Source of the DNA: JALEFZ01 sp964564415
Lineage (GTDB): Bacteria > Bacteroidota > Bacteroidia > J057
Reading direction: 5' to 3'
Length of the DNA: 64,000 nt
Assembly (NCBI GenBank): GCA_964564415.1
Contig: CAZMAV010000009.1
Coordinates: forward strand, 1-64,000
The notes below the pieces were generated by a model. It did not search any database, was not told the DNA's origin, and saw only the letters and a program-made list of their open reading frames with translations. Within the stretch, counting starts at the first letter, position 1; the number at the start of each line of letters is the position of its first letter. Below, piece by piece: positions 18,448 through 27,164 of the stretch. The translations under genes were made by a program, and so were the position numbers.

Positions 18448-18455
18448 CAAATATA
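18448..18455 (-). promoter_or_regulatory. -7 promoter element of purL
   Basis: On the minus strand the bases read TATATTTG, a full match to TAnnTTTG. No TTG lies at the normal spacing; the region that would carry it is occupied by the repeat fragment at 18472-18500. Confidence 0.5.
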
Positions 18456-18471
18456 GCAGTTGACAGGAGAA

Positions 18472-18500
18472 TTAAGTAGGCAAGCCCATGAGGAATTCAT
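18472..18500 (+). repeat. Partial copy of repeat family 2 (left end only)
   Basis: TTAAGTAGGCAAGCCCATGA resembles the left end TTAAGTAGGCGGGCACATTG of the 175-bp repeat. Similarity fades after about 25 bases. Confidence 0.4.
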
Positions 18501-18547
18501 GATTTTTTACCGATCACCAAAAAATCTGGAAGTTGGGAAGCTATTTT

Positions 18548-18593
18548 TTAAGAAGGCGGGCACATTGAATTTCGAAATGAAATTGTAAGAATA
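18548..18593 (+). repeat. Internally deleted copy of repeat family 2
   Basis: The left end TTAAGAAGGCGGGCACATTG is fused directly to the right end TTCGAAATGAAATTG, with the central ~130 bp of the full element missing. The join is at a GAATTC-like sequence that occurs at both ends of the full copies, so deletion between short direct repeats is plausible. Confidence 0.6.
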
Positions 18594-18600
18594 CCGAATG

Positions 18601-18640
18601 AAAAAAAGGGAGGGATAGAAGTTAAATCTATCTCTCCCTT
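18601..18640 (-). terminator. Terminator of the lipoprotein gene at 18664-19815
   Basis: A 14-bp stem (18606-18619 with 18627-18640, one G-U pair) followed on the minus strand by TTTTTTT. It begins 24 bases after the stop of the lipoprotein gene. Confidence 0.85.
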
Positions 18641-18663
18641 GACATCATTTTAGGGTTCAAGAC

Positions 18664-19815
18664 CTAGGCATCGCTATAAAACCGTCGTGTATACTGAGTT
18701 ACCTGGTCAAAGATAGGCTTGGTAAATTCAATAAAAAGGGTCTGGGGGGGAGGATTGGGGGATTCATTTTTCCTACGGATAAAATCTTTGTCCTCCTCTT
18801 CGAGGGCTCTTTCATCCCCATTAAAAAAGCCCCAGCGATCTACCCAGACAAAGGTTCCCGGAAATTTTTTCTGGCTGATCACCGAACCACTTCTGGCATC
18901 AATGATGCGAAAATCAAGCAGTCCTGTGGAAGTGATTTCCTTGCGAAACTGGTGGACTTCAGCTTTTACCGTTCCATATACATCCTTTACGGTTGAGTCA
19001 TTGATCCGAACTTCGCTGACTACCACTGAGTCGTTGCTGCGCTCGCGGATGGTCTCTCTGACATAGGCCTGGCCTACCACGAAGTCGTCGAAAATCATCC
19101 GTATGATATGATCGGGACCATCTACGGGTTGCCAGTTTCCTTTGCCGGAATAAAAGGTAACAAAGGAGCTTTGGTTTCTACTTTGGAAAAATTCCAGGAT
19201 TTGATTTTCAAAAAACTCACTGCTGATAGAGAGGGCCTGAGAATGCATGGGGATGGGCTCCACCTTTACATAGGTCATGGCCATTGTCTGGGCTACCTGG
19301 GCGAGTTCGCGGGCGTCTTTGTAGTTCTGGCGATACTCAAGGGCTCGCTCAAAGTGAAAATAAGCTTGCTTGGCAGATTCCTTATTGCCTCTGCGGGCCT
19401 CCTCCAGGAGATCGAGTCCTGAAAGGTAGCGGGCCTCTGCAGCATTGGTTTCTGCTTCTGAAAGTTCCCGCCGATAATTTTTGGGATTGGGGACGACTTC
19501 CCGGGCAGCAGGTGAGCGTCTGATTTCTCGATGTACCCGGTTGAGAGATTCGTAGACCGAGACAATGGATTCCCACTTAAAAGGGTCGGTGCTTCGCTTG
19601 GCATCCACGACTTTGCCTTCCATTAATTCCTGAAGGGCAGGATAGGCAAGGGCCAGGGTCTCTCTTGATTTTCGGTTGTTGGGCGAAGACCTGAGCCGAT
19701 CGATGGAATTAAGAACGGCCTTCTCATAGTATCCTTTTTCATAGGCCCTTTTGGTACTTTTACAACTGACCAGGAGGGCCAAAAACATCATTAGGATGGG
19801 TAAGTATTGTTTCAT
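18664..19815 (-). CDS. Hypothetical lipoprotein with TPR-like helical region
   Basis: 383 residues with an SPII signal (MKQYLPILMMFLALLVSC, lipidated Cys18). The segment 20-180 is helical and repetitive (RAYEKGYYEKAVLNSIDRLR; SAKQAYFHFERALEYRQNYKDARELA), like TPR units. The rest (about 185-383) is a mixed domain with FDDFVVGQAYVRETI, STGLLDFRIIDARSGSVISQKKFPG and VWVDRWGFFNGDERAL, which resembles lipoproteins of unknown role found across Bacteroidota. Probably periplasmic, anchored to the outer membrane. It is transcribed alone: a terminator follows and about 390 bp of non-coding DNA precede it. No function can be assigned. Confidence 0.8.
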   Translation of the reverse strand: MKQYLPILMMFLALLVSCKSTKRAYEKGYYEKAVLNSIDRLRSSPNNRKSRETLALAYPALQELMEGKVVDAKRSTDPFKWESIVSVYESLNRVHREIRRSPAAREVVPNPKNYRRELSEAETNAAEARYLSGLDLLEEARRGNKESAKQAYFHFERALEYRQNYKDARELAQVAQTMAMTYVKVEPIPMHSQALSISSEFFENQILEFFQSRNQSSFVTFYSGKGNWQPVDGPDHIIRMIFDDFVVGQAYVRETIRERSNDSVVVSEVRINDSTVKDVYGTVKAEVHQFRKEITSTGLLDFRIIDARSGSVISQKKFPGTFVWVDRWGFFNGDERALEEEDKDFIRRKNESPNPPPQTLFIEFTKPIFDQVTQYTRRFYSDA

Positions 19816-20208
19816 CGTAGCGAGGTATTGATGGAAAAAATGGCTGTTGATGCTAATGTGATAAAGCAGGCAAGCGCATGATTATCAGTATTTTTCTAAA
19901 GGAATGAAGGAAAGTTGAAATAATTCAAAGGGAAAATTCCTGAGAATCCGTTCCAATAATACTGACATAAACTGCGCGACTACTTTTGTTTTAATATACC
20001 GAAATATATAAAAATCGGTTTGGTTGGGAGAAATAATATGACCCTCCGTGTGTCCCCCTCTTCAAACCGTGCCTAATCTTGGTGAAAAGGGGGAGCTTAC
20101 AAACAGAAAAACCGGGTCAACCTTGCGGCAGCCCGGTTTTTCACCTACTACATCCAATCATCCATCTCAAACCCTACTTTTCCTTCGTCCTCCTCTCCTG
20201 AAGATGTA
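19816..20208. other. Intergenic region with one terminator
   Basis: 393 bp between the lipoprotein and hsp20 genes, both on the minus strand. Apart from the terminator at 20106-20142 I see nothing definite; a weak similarity to the left end of repeat family 2 near 19862-19885 is too degenerate to call. Confidence 0.5.
20106..20142. terminator. Bidirectional terminator downstream of hsp20
   Basis: AAAAACCGGG (20107-20116) pairs with CCCGGTTTTT (20132-20141). The T-run on the minus strand ends hsp20 transcripts. Confidence 0.8.
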
Positions 20209-20652
20209 CTAGGAAATGTCGATCAATAGCTTGTCTTCAGCCTTTTCTACCTTGGGCAGGCGGAGAGCCAAAATCCCGTCGGTATAGCTGGCCTTAATGG
20301 CCTGAGGGTTTATGTGGTCGGGAAGTTGGAAAGTCCTGCGGAAGGAGCTTTGGTAAAATTCCCGGTGGGTGTAGTTGCCCTCCTCATCCTTTTCCTCTCT
20401 GCTCTCTTTCCTCTCACTCGATACGAAAAGCTGTCCCTTGTGAACTTCGATTTTGAAATCGTCTTTTTTCATGCCGGGAGCGGCTACTTCGATAAGGTAG
20501 GCCTCATCTTCCTCGCGGATATTGGTGGCGGGAAGTTTGCCGGGAGCAAAAGACTTGTCCATGTCGAAAAATCCCCGGTCAAATACATCGTCAAAAAAGG
20601 TATTTAACGATGGGAAGAGTACTGATTGGTTCCGTTTCATCGGTGCTTGCAT
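20209..20652 (-). CDS. Hsp20/alpha-crystallin family small heat-shock protein
   Basis: 147 residues. The alpha-crystallin domain runs from about 40 to 135: LPATNIREEDEAYLIEVAAPGMKKDDFKIEV, the ELFVSSE-like strand QLFVSSERK, the FRRTFQLPDHI block and the conserved A-x-x-x-DGIL motif (KASYTDGILALRLPK). The N-terminal arm (1-38) is short and aromatic. Such proteins form cytoplasmic oligomers that hold unfolded proteins without ATP. Met5 (MKRNQSVLFPSL) is an equally likely start. A terminator follows; the upstream 312 bp are non-coding and no heat-shock operator such as CIRCE was seen. Confidence 0.92.
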   Translation of the reverse strand: MQAPMKRNQSVLFPSLNTFFDDVFDRGFFDMDKSFAPGKLPATNIREEDEAYLIEVAAPGMKKDDFKIEVHKGQLFVSSERKESREEKDEEGNYTHREFYQSSFRRTFQLPDHINPQAIKASYTDGILALRLPKVEKAEDKLLIDIS

Positions 20653-20964
20653 AACTGTTATATCTGTTTTGAACTCGGTTAATGTTTACATGGAGTAAGA
20701 AACAAAGCCTGGGCCAGTAGATTTTTAATGCCATAATGGCAGTAATTTAAAATATATGAATACAAGATGACGGAATTCTTGGAGCTTTTTATGACAATTT
20801 GGCGGTAGTGTGCTTGCCTATCCTTATGATCTTTCTCTACCCTGAGGAGGGGGGCTGATATAATATTTTTCCTATTTTCTAAAGAATCTTACATTATTTA
20901 ATACTTCTCTAAAAATAAATCTTCATTTTTTGTAGTTTATTCTTTCAGTACAAAAGCCAAGGAT
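20653..20964. other. Divergent intergenic region hsp20 / histidine kinase
   Basis: 312 bp, strongly AT-rich in its right third. Must hold both promoters. No full TTG/TAnnTTTG pair or inverted repeat was recognised. Confidence 0.45.
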
Positions 20965-22956
20965 ATGCTTCGTATTTTATACCTGGAAGATAACAGAATA
21001 GACGCCCAACTGATCCGACAGGTCTTGAAGACAGAAAATGTCAAAGCTGATGTGGAGGTGGTAGGATCCCGACTGGATTTTGAGGCTGCCCTGGAAGGAG
21101 GAGAATACGACTTGGTCCTCGCCGATTACAACCTCCCTGATATCAATGCTCTTGAAGCCATCCGCTACCTTAGAGGAAGAAGTATTGATATTCCCATCCT
21201 ACTGGTTTCCGGGGCTATTAGTGGAGAGTCCGCTGTAGAAGTATTGAAAGCAGGGGCCAATGATTATATTCTCAAGGACCACCTAGAGAGGATGGTTCCG
21301 GCCCTCAACCGCTCCCTGGATCAGTACCAGCAGCAAAAGCGGATAGAAGCCCATGAACTGGAGATTCAGAAGACCAATACCATCCTGAGTCAGGCCGAGA
21401 TGCTGGGACAGATGGGAGCTTTTGAGTGGGACTTCGTCGACAATACCATGACCTGGACCCCGGGAATGTACCTGATTTGTGATCTCCAACTGGAAGATTT
21501 TACCCCCACCCTCGAAAAGATCATCCCCATTATTCATCCCGAAGACCTGCAAGCACTCTCCGAGAAAGTGATGGGCATGAGCCGTTCTCAAGGCCATGCT
21601 CCCTATGCCTTTACCGAGGTTTTTCGCTTGAAGGCGCAAAATGGACAACTGAAATATGTCAGGTCCAGAGGAGAAGTATTTTTTGATAGCCTCCGCAGCC
21701 CCCTACGCATTGTGGGCGTGGTCCAGGATATTACCTCCCATAAGCAAGCGGAAGAGGCGATTCAAAAACTCAATGAAGAATTGGAGCAAAAGGTTCTCGA
21801 CAGGACAGAGGCCCTGGCTCGTAGCGAAAAAAAGTATCGGTTGATTTCAGACAACATGACCGATTTAATTACCCTACATCAGGATCCTTCCAAAATGGCC
21901 TTTGTATCCCGATCGGTCAAAGACCTGCTTGGATATTCACCCCAAGAATTTGCAGAGTCTTCCCCCCATCAACTTTTGCATCCCGATGACAATGCGAAGG
22001 TAATCCCCCGCCTGTATCAAGCCATTGAAGAGAAGGAAGAAAGCCTTACCTTAGAGTTTCAGGTCAGAAATAAGGAGGGCGAATACGTTTGGATGGAGTC
22101 CCACCTTCGGATCATGCCATCAGACCTGAGGGAGGGAGACATACAGGTTCAGGCCTCCTCCCGCGACATTAGCCGGAGGAAACTGGCCGAATTGCAGAAG
22201 GAGATTGCCCTAGAGAAGGAGAAGGAATTGAATGATCTTCGGGCCCAGTTTGTTTCCATGGCTTCTCATCAGTTTAGGACACCCCTCTCCATCATCCGTT
22301 CCAATGTAGAATTGCTTGAATTACTCATGGAAAGGGCCGCTAAGCCTCAGGAGGAAAGGATTGCCAAGTACAAACATATCTTAGCCAGGCTCAATGGAGA
22401 GGTAGACCGACTGACCTCCCTTATGGATGACATCATGGAAATGGGAAAAATCGAGTCGGGGAAGATCTCTCCCGTTCCTGAAGAAATAGAGTTATTGCCC
22501 CTTCTGGAAGAACTTTCCATTGCCGAAGCCCGACAGCATGGAAGTCAGGCCCTTGTCATTCGCCAGGTGGGGGAGGCCTATCCTGTTTACCTCGATCCCC
22601 GACTCATCTCCCATGCCCTTACCAACATTATTGGAAATGCCCTGAAATACTCCAAAGGCAAGCCGGAGCCCGAACTGGACGTCATCTTCGAGGAGGATGA
22701 AATCCAGATAAAGGTCAAGGACTATGGAATTGGAATTCCCAAGCAGGATCAGCAAAAGCTCTTTGATTCTTGGTACAGGGCCAGCAACGTAAAGGGGGTA
22801 AGTGGCACCGGACTGGGGCTGTCGATCTCCAAAAAACTGGTCGAAGCCCACGGAGGCAGCATTTTCCTGGACTCAGAACAGGGAAAGGGAGCTGAATTCA
22901 ATGTGATTTTACCTAAAGAACAAAAAGTAAAAAATGGATATGAGGGAGAAAAATAG
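20965..22956 (+). CDS. Hybrid sensor histidine kinase, REC-PAS-PAS-HisKA-HATPase
   Basis: 663 residues without membrane segments. REC domain at 1-120 with phospho-acceptor Asp54 (LVLADYNLPD) and Lys near 103; PAS with PAC at about 140-270; a coiled linker; a second PAS at about 290-410; DHp with His435 in MASHQFRTPLSIIRSN; ATPase with N-box NIIGNALKYSKG (about 553-564), G1 DYGIGIP (about 587-593) and G2 GTGLGLSISKKLVEAHGG (about 614-631). An N-terminal REC means its activity is probably set by an upstream kinase as well as by the PAS ligand, in the cytoplasm. The 3' end overlaps the REC-DHp gene by 23 bases if that gene begins at its first Met, so the two are coupled and likely partners. Confidence 0.93.
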   Translation: MLRILYLEDNRIDAQLIRQVLKTENVKADVEVVGSRLDFEAALEGGEYDLVLADYNLPDINALEAIRYLRGRSIDIPILLVSGAISGESAVEVLKAGANDYILKDHLERMVPALNRSLDQYQQQKRIEAHELEIQKTNTILSQAEMLGQMGAFEWDFVDNTMTWTPGMYLICDLQLEDFTPTLEKIIPIIHPEDLQALSEKVMGMSRSQGHAPYAFTEVFRLKAQNGQLKYVRSRGEVFFDSLRSPLRIVGVVQDITSHKQAEEAIQKLNEELEQKVLDRTEALARSEKKYRLISDNMTDLITLHQDPSKMAFVSRSVKDLLGYSPQEFAESSPHQLLHPDDNAKVIPRLYQAIEEKEESLTLEFQVRNKEGEYVWMESHLRIMPSDLREGDIQVQASSRDISRRKLAELQKEIALEKEKELNDLRAQFVSMASHQFRTPLSIIRSNVELLELLMERAAKPQEERIAKYKHILARLNGEVDRLTSLMDDIMEMGKIESGKISPVPEEIELLPLLEELSIAEARQHGSQALVIRQVGEAYPVYLDPRLISHALTNIIGNALKYSKGKPEPELDVIFEEDEIQIKVKDYGIGIPKQDQQKLFDSWYRASNVKGVSGTGLGLSISKKLVEAHGGSIFLDSEQGKGAEFNVILPKEQKVKNGYEGEK

Positions 22957-23620
22957 ACATGAAATGGAAGAGAACAGCGACAGGACTATCAGGGTCCTGG
23001 TGATCGAAGATGAAGAACAATTGAGATTAACCATCGGAGATGTCCTGGAAAGTAGAGATTTTGAAGTTCTTTTGGCAAAAAATGGAAGGGAAGGGGTGGA
23101 CCTGGCTCTTCATACCGAACCCGATGTCATCATCTGCGACATCACGATGCCCGAAATGGATGGATACGAAGTACTCAAGGCCATTCGAAACAGGGCTGAA
23201 TTGGACCTGGTCCCCTTCATTTTTCTTACAGCCCGGCATACAGACCTCGATTTACGCAGGGGGATGAACCTAGGGGCAGACGATTACCTGACCAAGCCCT
23301 TTCACAACAAAGACCTGATCGATGTGGTCCATACCCGACTCAGAAAGATACAAGGAATCAAGCAGGCCTTATTCCGCCATTACAAAATGATGGATGATTA
23401 TGTGTATATGAATTCCCACGACATCCGAGGCCCCCTCTGCAACATCATGGGACTGGCCAATCTGATGCAGCAGGACCCGGAATTGAAGAATCATCGCTGG
23501 ACAGAGATGCTCGTAGAGTCTACCTACAAGCTCGACAGCGTGATCCAAAGAGCCAATGAACTCCTGGATGAGGAAGTGAAGATGGCCCGCCTAGAAAATA
23601 ATACCCACTTTAAAGAGTAG
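22934..23620 (+). CDS. Response regulator with a HisKA-like (DHp) output domain, no ATPase
   Basis: 228 residues. The REC domain spans about 19-138 with acidic pair Glu25/Asp26, phospho-Asp69 (VIICDITMPEMDGYEV), Thr99 and Lys121 (YLTKPF). The rest (about 145-222) is a two-helix segment with MNSHDIRGPLCNIMGLANLM, an H-box with His162, followed by a second amphipathic helix; no N, G1 or G2 boxes follow. It could act as a dimeric phosphotransfer module or bind the partner kinase. Met11 (22964) is an alternative start that removes the overlap with the kinase gene. Gene order argues for joint function with the hybrid kinase just upstream. No DNA-binding domain, so the output is not direct transcription. 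Confidence 0.85.
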   Translation: MDMREKNRHEMEENSDRTIRVLVIEDEEQLRLTIGDVLESRDFEVLLAKNGREGVDLALHTEPDVIICDITMPEMDGYEVLKAIRNRAELDLVPFIFLTARHTDLDLRRGMNLGADDYLTKPFHNKDLIDVVHTRLRKIQGIKQALFRHYKMMDDYVYMNSHDIRGPLCNIMGLANLMQQDPELKNHRWTEMLVESTYKLDSVIQRANELLDEEVKMARLENNTHFKE

Positions 23621-23641
23621 ACCAAGAACAGCACCTGAAAC

Positions 23642-23667
23642 AGAGCTCAAAACAGCTCTTTTCTTTA
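23642..23667 (+). terminator. Probable terminator after the two-component pair
   Basis: AGAGCT (23642-23647) pairs with AGCTCT (23654-23659), followed by TTTCTTT. The stem is short but lies 21 bases after the stop and before a convergent gene. Confidence 0.6.
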
Positions 23668-23676
23668 GCGGGTAAA

Positions 23677-24804
23677 TTACAAATATGAGGAGAGGACCTT
23701 CCAGCAGGCCTCATAGGTATGGTTCCAGCTAAATAGCTTTAGCCTTTCCTTTCCCTTTTGGATAAGAGAATGCCTCAGCCCTTCATCCAGCCAAATTTTC
23801 TTCATGACCTGGCTTACGGCAGCTTCATCCTGAGGATCTACCTGCAGTGCTGCCTCTCCGACCACCTCAGGAAGAGAAGTTGAATTGCTACAAATGACTG
23901 CAGATTCGCTCTTCATGGCCTCCAAAACCGGAATGCCAAAGCCCTCAAGGTTGGGGATGTAGACCAAAGCCACAGAGGAGGCATAAATCTCGGAGAGCAC
24001 TTCATCAGGCACAAAACCGGAGAATTTCACTTCATCTTTGTGCTTCATGCCTTCATAGACTTCAAAGGCAGAACTGTATTTCCAGCCCTTTCTGCCTACC
24101 AGGAGGAGTTGGACGGAAGAATCCACCTCTGATTTGAATTGATCGAAGGCCCTGAGCAGGGTCGTGATATTTTTTCTGGGATGAAGGGTGCCCACAAAAT
24201 GAAAAAAGGGCTTGCCATCGGTAAACCTATCCCGGAGGACCTGCTGCCTAGCTTCATCCTGGGCATGAAATTGTTCGCTCACCCCATTATAGACCACAGA
24301 AATCTTTTCGGGCTCTATCTCATACCGGGCCTGTATATCCTCCTTGCTAAATTGGGAGACGGTAAGGATATGATTGGCCTTTCTGGCATAAATAGGAGAA
24401 AAATACCGGGCATAGGCCGAAGCGAAGGGGCGGAGATCTTGGGGATAATGCTCATAGGCCAGGTCGTGAATCACTGAAACCTGTGGAATTCGCGAGGTGG
24501 GGGTGAGGTAAAACTCCGGCGAAAAAAAAAGGTCGGGCTTTACCGATCGAAAGGAAAGGGGAAGCATAAGGTGAAACCAGGTATACCAGAGGATGGGGTG
24601 CCTGGATGGGGGAGGGAGGACATGGGGAAATACGTTGGAAGAAAAGATGTGGGCAGGATCGTAGGTCCGGTCAAAGTAAAAGTGAAACTCCACCTCGGGG
24701 TTTCTTTCAGCCATCCGCTTGAGGACTTCGTAGGCGAAGCGGCTAATTCCTTCTACCCGGCCGGGGAGGAGGAGGCGGGTATTTACAGCTATCTTTTTGG
24801 GCAT
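23677..24804 (-). CDS. Glycosyltransferase family 4 (GT-B) protein
   Basis: 375 residues from the Met at 24804 (MPKKIAVNTRLLLPGRVEGISRFA). A longer frame exists, but its first 13 codons lie in the terminator of the upstream gene, so the shorter start is preferred. Family marks: N-terminal GRVEGISRF, acceptor-domain SVIHDLAYEHYP, the donor-domain block FVGTLHPRKNITTLLRAF, and the E-x7-E motif EGFGIPVLEAM (Glu near 286 and 294). GT4 enzymes are retaining transferases that use nucleotide sugars to build polysaccharide or LPS; acceptor and donor are unknown. No other sugar genes lie nearby. Cytoplasmic, possibly membrane-associated. Confidence 0.9.
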   Translation of the reverse strand: MPKKIAVNTRLLLPGRVEGISRFAYEVLKRMAERNPEVEFHFYFDRTYDPAHIFSSNVFPHVLPPPSRHPILWYTWFHLMLPLSFRSVKPDLFFSPEFYLTPTSRIPQVSVIHDLAYEHYPQDLRPFASAYARYFSPIYARKANHILTVSQFSKEDIQARYEIEPEKISVVYNGVSEQFHAQDEARQQVLRDRFTDGKPFFHFVGTLHPRKNITTLLRAFDQFKSEVDSSVQLLLVGRKGWKYSSAFEVYEGMKHKDEVKFSGFVPDEVLSEIYASSVALVYIPNLEGFGIPVLEAMKSESAVICSNSTSLPEVVGEAALQVDPQDEAAVSQVMKKIWLDEGLRHSLIQKGKERLKLFSWNHTYEACWKVLSSYL

Positions 24805-24816
24805 GGGGCAAACATA

Positions 24817-24848
24817 GAAAATGCCCGTCTTTTCGACAGGCATTTTTA
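24817..24848. terminator. Terminator between the OmpA-like lipoprotein and glycosyltransferase genes
   Basis: AAAATGCC (24818-24825) pairs with GGCATTTT (24839-24846), with an inner GTC/GAC pair. It ends transcripts of the gene stopping at 24875 (-) and sits just upstream of the glycosyltransferase start. Confidence 0.7.
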
Positions 24849-24874
24849 TTAATCTTAGGTCAGTAGAAACAATT

Positions 24875-26833
24875 TTATCTGTACTTATCGAAGCGTGGAG
24901 TCTCCGAAAGGACAGAGAAGACGGGATTATTGAAGATCATGTCCCTGTAGTCAGGATTGACGGCAATAGCCTTGTCCAGGTAATCAATGGTGGCGATGGT
25001 GTTGCCCTCATAAGCGTTAAGACAAGCCAGGTTGAAGAGAACGGGACCATTGCTGGGCTCCAACTTCAGGGCTGCCAGGAGGTCTACTTCTGCTTCTGTG
25101 ATCATATTAGCTTTCATTTTGGAGACGGCCCGGTTGTTGAGATAACGGGCTCCGGCATTTTCGGAATCCATTTTCTCATAGTTGTCCAGGGCTCCGCTAA
25201 GGTATCCCACCTTATCCATCATAATGGAGAGGTTGTTTGAAAGGGAAGCTTGCTTGGAATTGTTGCTGATCATGAGCTTGAGATTTTCGTAGAGGTCTAC
25301 TTTTTCATCAAATTCCATGTCATTGGCAAAAAGTACCTTGTACCCGGCGATGGTAGGCTGGAACATTTCGGAGCTATTTCCCCTAAAACGGGAAGCTTTT
25401 TCCAGGTCTGCCACTGCCGCCTCATAATCCTGCTTGGCTACGTGATAAGTCGCTCTAAGGGCGTAAAGATTAGGAGAGGCTGTTTCTCTGAGCACCTCTT
25501 CAAGTTCGTCAAATTCGTCTTCCATATCCTCAGCCTGGTCTACGGGTTTGAGGTTAAAGACCTTTTGAGCTACCTCTTCGGTCCTGCTGGAAGCCACCGG
25601 ATGGCGCTGTACGTATCGCTTGAGGGTGGGTACCTGTCCTTTATAATCAAAGTCCATGATAGCAAATGTGTGCCGTGCCTTGATCAGAACTTCTTCTACC
25701 AAAGTTTCCCAAAAATCTACCCTGCGCAGTTGGGCCTCCTTTTCGTCGTTGCTCAGTTCGGCATTGTTACAAATTTCAAGGACCTCCTCCTGCTCTTCTT
25801 TATTCAGGCTAGACACACGGGTGAGGAGTTTTACCCTTTCCCAGTCCTCGCCTTTTCCTAGGGCTGTAACTTCCAGTTCTTTCATGTCCTTGTTAAGGAT
25901 TTGAAGACCAGACTGCAGGGAGTTGGCGCGCTTGGTGGATAGCCCTTGGTTGTAATTTTCTCTTCCTCCGGGAGAAGCGTAACCGGTAAGGTCTACCCGC
26001 TGCAGGTTAAATTCGTAGTTTTTGTACTTGTCTACATAATACTGTATCAAGCTTGCGTCGAAGGTAGAATCATCCTCTAGGTCGGCGGAAGACTCTTCAA
26101 ATTGCACATCCAGGGTTCCCGTAAAGCTTTCGTATTTGAAGTTTTCCTCCTTGGTTTCGATTTCGGGCAGGTCTACGATACTTTGCAGCCTTGAATTTTC
26201 CCAGCGCTTGGCGGTACAGCAAGAAGGCTTTGCCGTACCAATGGGGTTGGCATCAGTCTGGCAAAAATATTCTTTTACCTCTCCATTTTTGTCGTATTTG
26301 GCAATGGCGAAGCTCAACAGGATTTGTTTTCCGGCAATGGTCTTGCCGTGGAGGGGAAATTTGTAGGAAAAATAGGGAAGGCTATTCTCTTCGAGGTAGG
26401 CTTCGTCTATGACCAGGGTGCCGAGTTCTTCGGTAGAATTGCCGTCGAACCTCTCCATGTTGGGACCAGCTTCGACAGAGGCGTTGATATGGACGGCAAC
26501 TCGCTTGGCGATGTAGGTCTTATATTCGAGGTCCTTGTCGAGACGGAAAATGAGGGTATCTCCCACTTGCTCAAACTGCCCGGGTTCGAGGTAAAAGTAC
26601 CTGAAATCGGTATTGTCATACTGGGCAACCTTGAGGATGAGGGGATCGCTGTTTTTGGCGATTAGTTTTTCTACATCTTCCTTGAAGGTGGTGCAGGTAT
26701 TGACGTACTTCTCACCATCGTATTTGACCTTGTTGATGAAACCATCAGGTCTACAGGATGAAAAGGCAATGACGAATAAGCCCAACGCAGCAGAACAAAG
26801 GAGACGACTGAGAGGGGAGAGTCTGGATATCAT
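24875..26833 (-). CDS. Lipoprotein with OmpA-like and TPR regions
   Basis: 652 residues with an SPII signal (lipobox FSSC, Cys27). The N-terminal half is beta-rich and unassigned, with paired cysteines (PSCC near 205). The segment at about 285-325 (VDLTGYASPGGRENYNQGLSTKRANSLQ) has the shape of an OmpA-like peptidoglycan-binding core, where the Asn/Arg pair contacts diaminopimelate. The C-terminal third consists of TPR units (LYALRATYHVAKQDYEAAVADLEKA; GARYLNNRAVSKMKANMITEAEVDLLAALKLEPSN; PVLFNLACLNAYEGNTIATIDYLDKAIAVNPDY). It probably links the outer membrane to the cell wall and scaffolds partners. Single-gene unit with its own terminator. Confidence 0.8.
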   Translation of the reverse strand: MISRLSPLSRLLCSAALGLFVIAFSSCRPDGFINKVKYDGEKYVNTCTTFKEDVEKLIAKNSDPLILKVAQYDNTDFRYFYLEPGQFEQVGDTLIFRLDKDLEYKTYIAKRVAVHINASVEAGPNMERFDGNSTEELGTLVIDEAYLEENSLPYFSYKFPLHGKTIAGKQILLSFAIAKYDKNGEVKEYFCQTDANPIGTAKPSCCTAKRWENSRLQSIVDLPEIETKEENFKYESFTGTLDVQFEESSADLEDDSTFDASLIQYYVDKYKNYEFNLQRVDLTGYASPGGRENYNQGLSTKRANSLQSGLQILNKDMKELEVTALGKGEDWERVKLLTRVSSLNKEEQEEVLEICNNAELSNDEKEAQLRRVDFWETLVEEVLIKARHTFAIMDFDYKGQVPTLKRYVQRHPVASSRTEEVAQKVFNLKPVDQAEDMEDEFDELEEVLRETASPNLYALRATYHVAKQDYEAAVADLEKASRFRGNSSEMFQPTIAGYKVLFANDMEFDEKVDLYENLKLMISNNSKQASLSNNLSIMMDKVGYLSGALDNYEKMDSENAGARYLNNRAVSKMKANMITEAEVDLLAALKLEPSNGPVLFNLACLNAYEGNTIATIDYLDKAIAVNPDYRDMIFNNPVFSVLSETPRFDKYR

Positions 26834-27164
26834 GTAGGTGTTGTTTAAGTTTTACCTAAATTACAAAGAGTAAAGGGAAGCACAAAGCGGGGTTTTCCCC
26901 ATTTAAATGCACAATATAATGCCAGAGCAGGAAAATACCAATTAATGGATATAACAGAAATAAAAAATCAAAGTTTTGACGGGTCGATTTCTCCAACATA
27001 AGACTCTCTCCCTAGGTCAATTTCTTTGTATTTACCAACTTTTCGAGTTCCAATGCATGAAAATGTCCTTCACCTTGTAGAAACCGAAAATCATAGGCTA
27101 TATTGACCTTCAATTCACCCTTCTGCCCTTAATTGCTTATATTTCCCCCAAAAATTTGCGCTAT
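26834..27164. other. Divergent intergenic region without recognisable features
   Basis: 331 bp between the OmpA-like lipoprotein (-) and the aminotransferase (+). Promoters must lie here but no well-spaced consensus was found; no RNA or repeat seen. Confidence 0.45.

Noticed and set aside
24804..24843. Longer start for the glycosyltransferase
   Set aside because: The extra 13 codons fall in the terminator of the upstream gene; the Met at 24804 starts the family's first strand.
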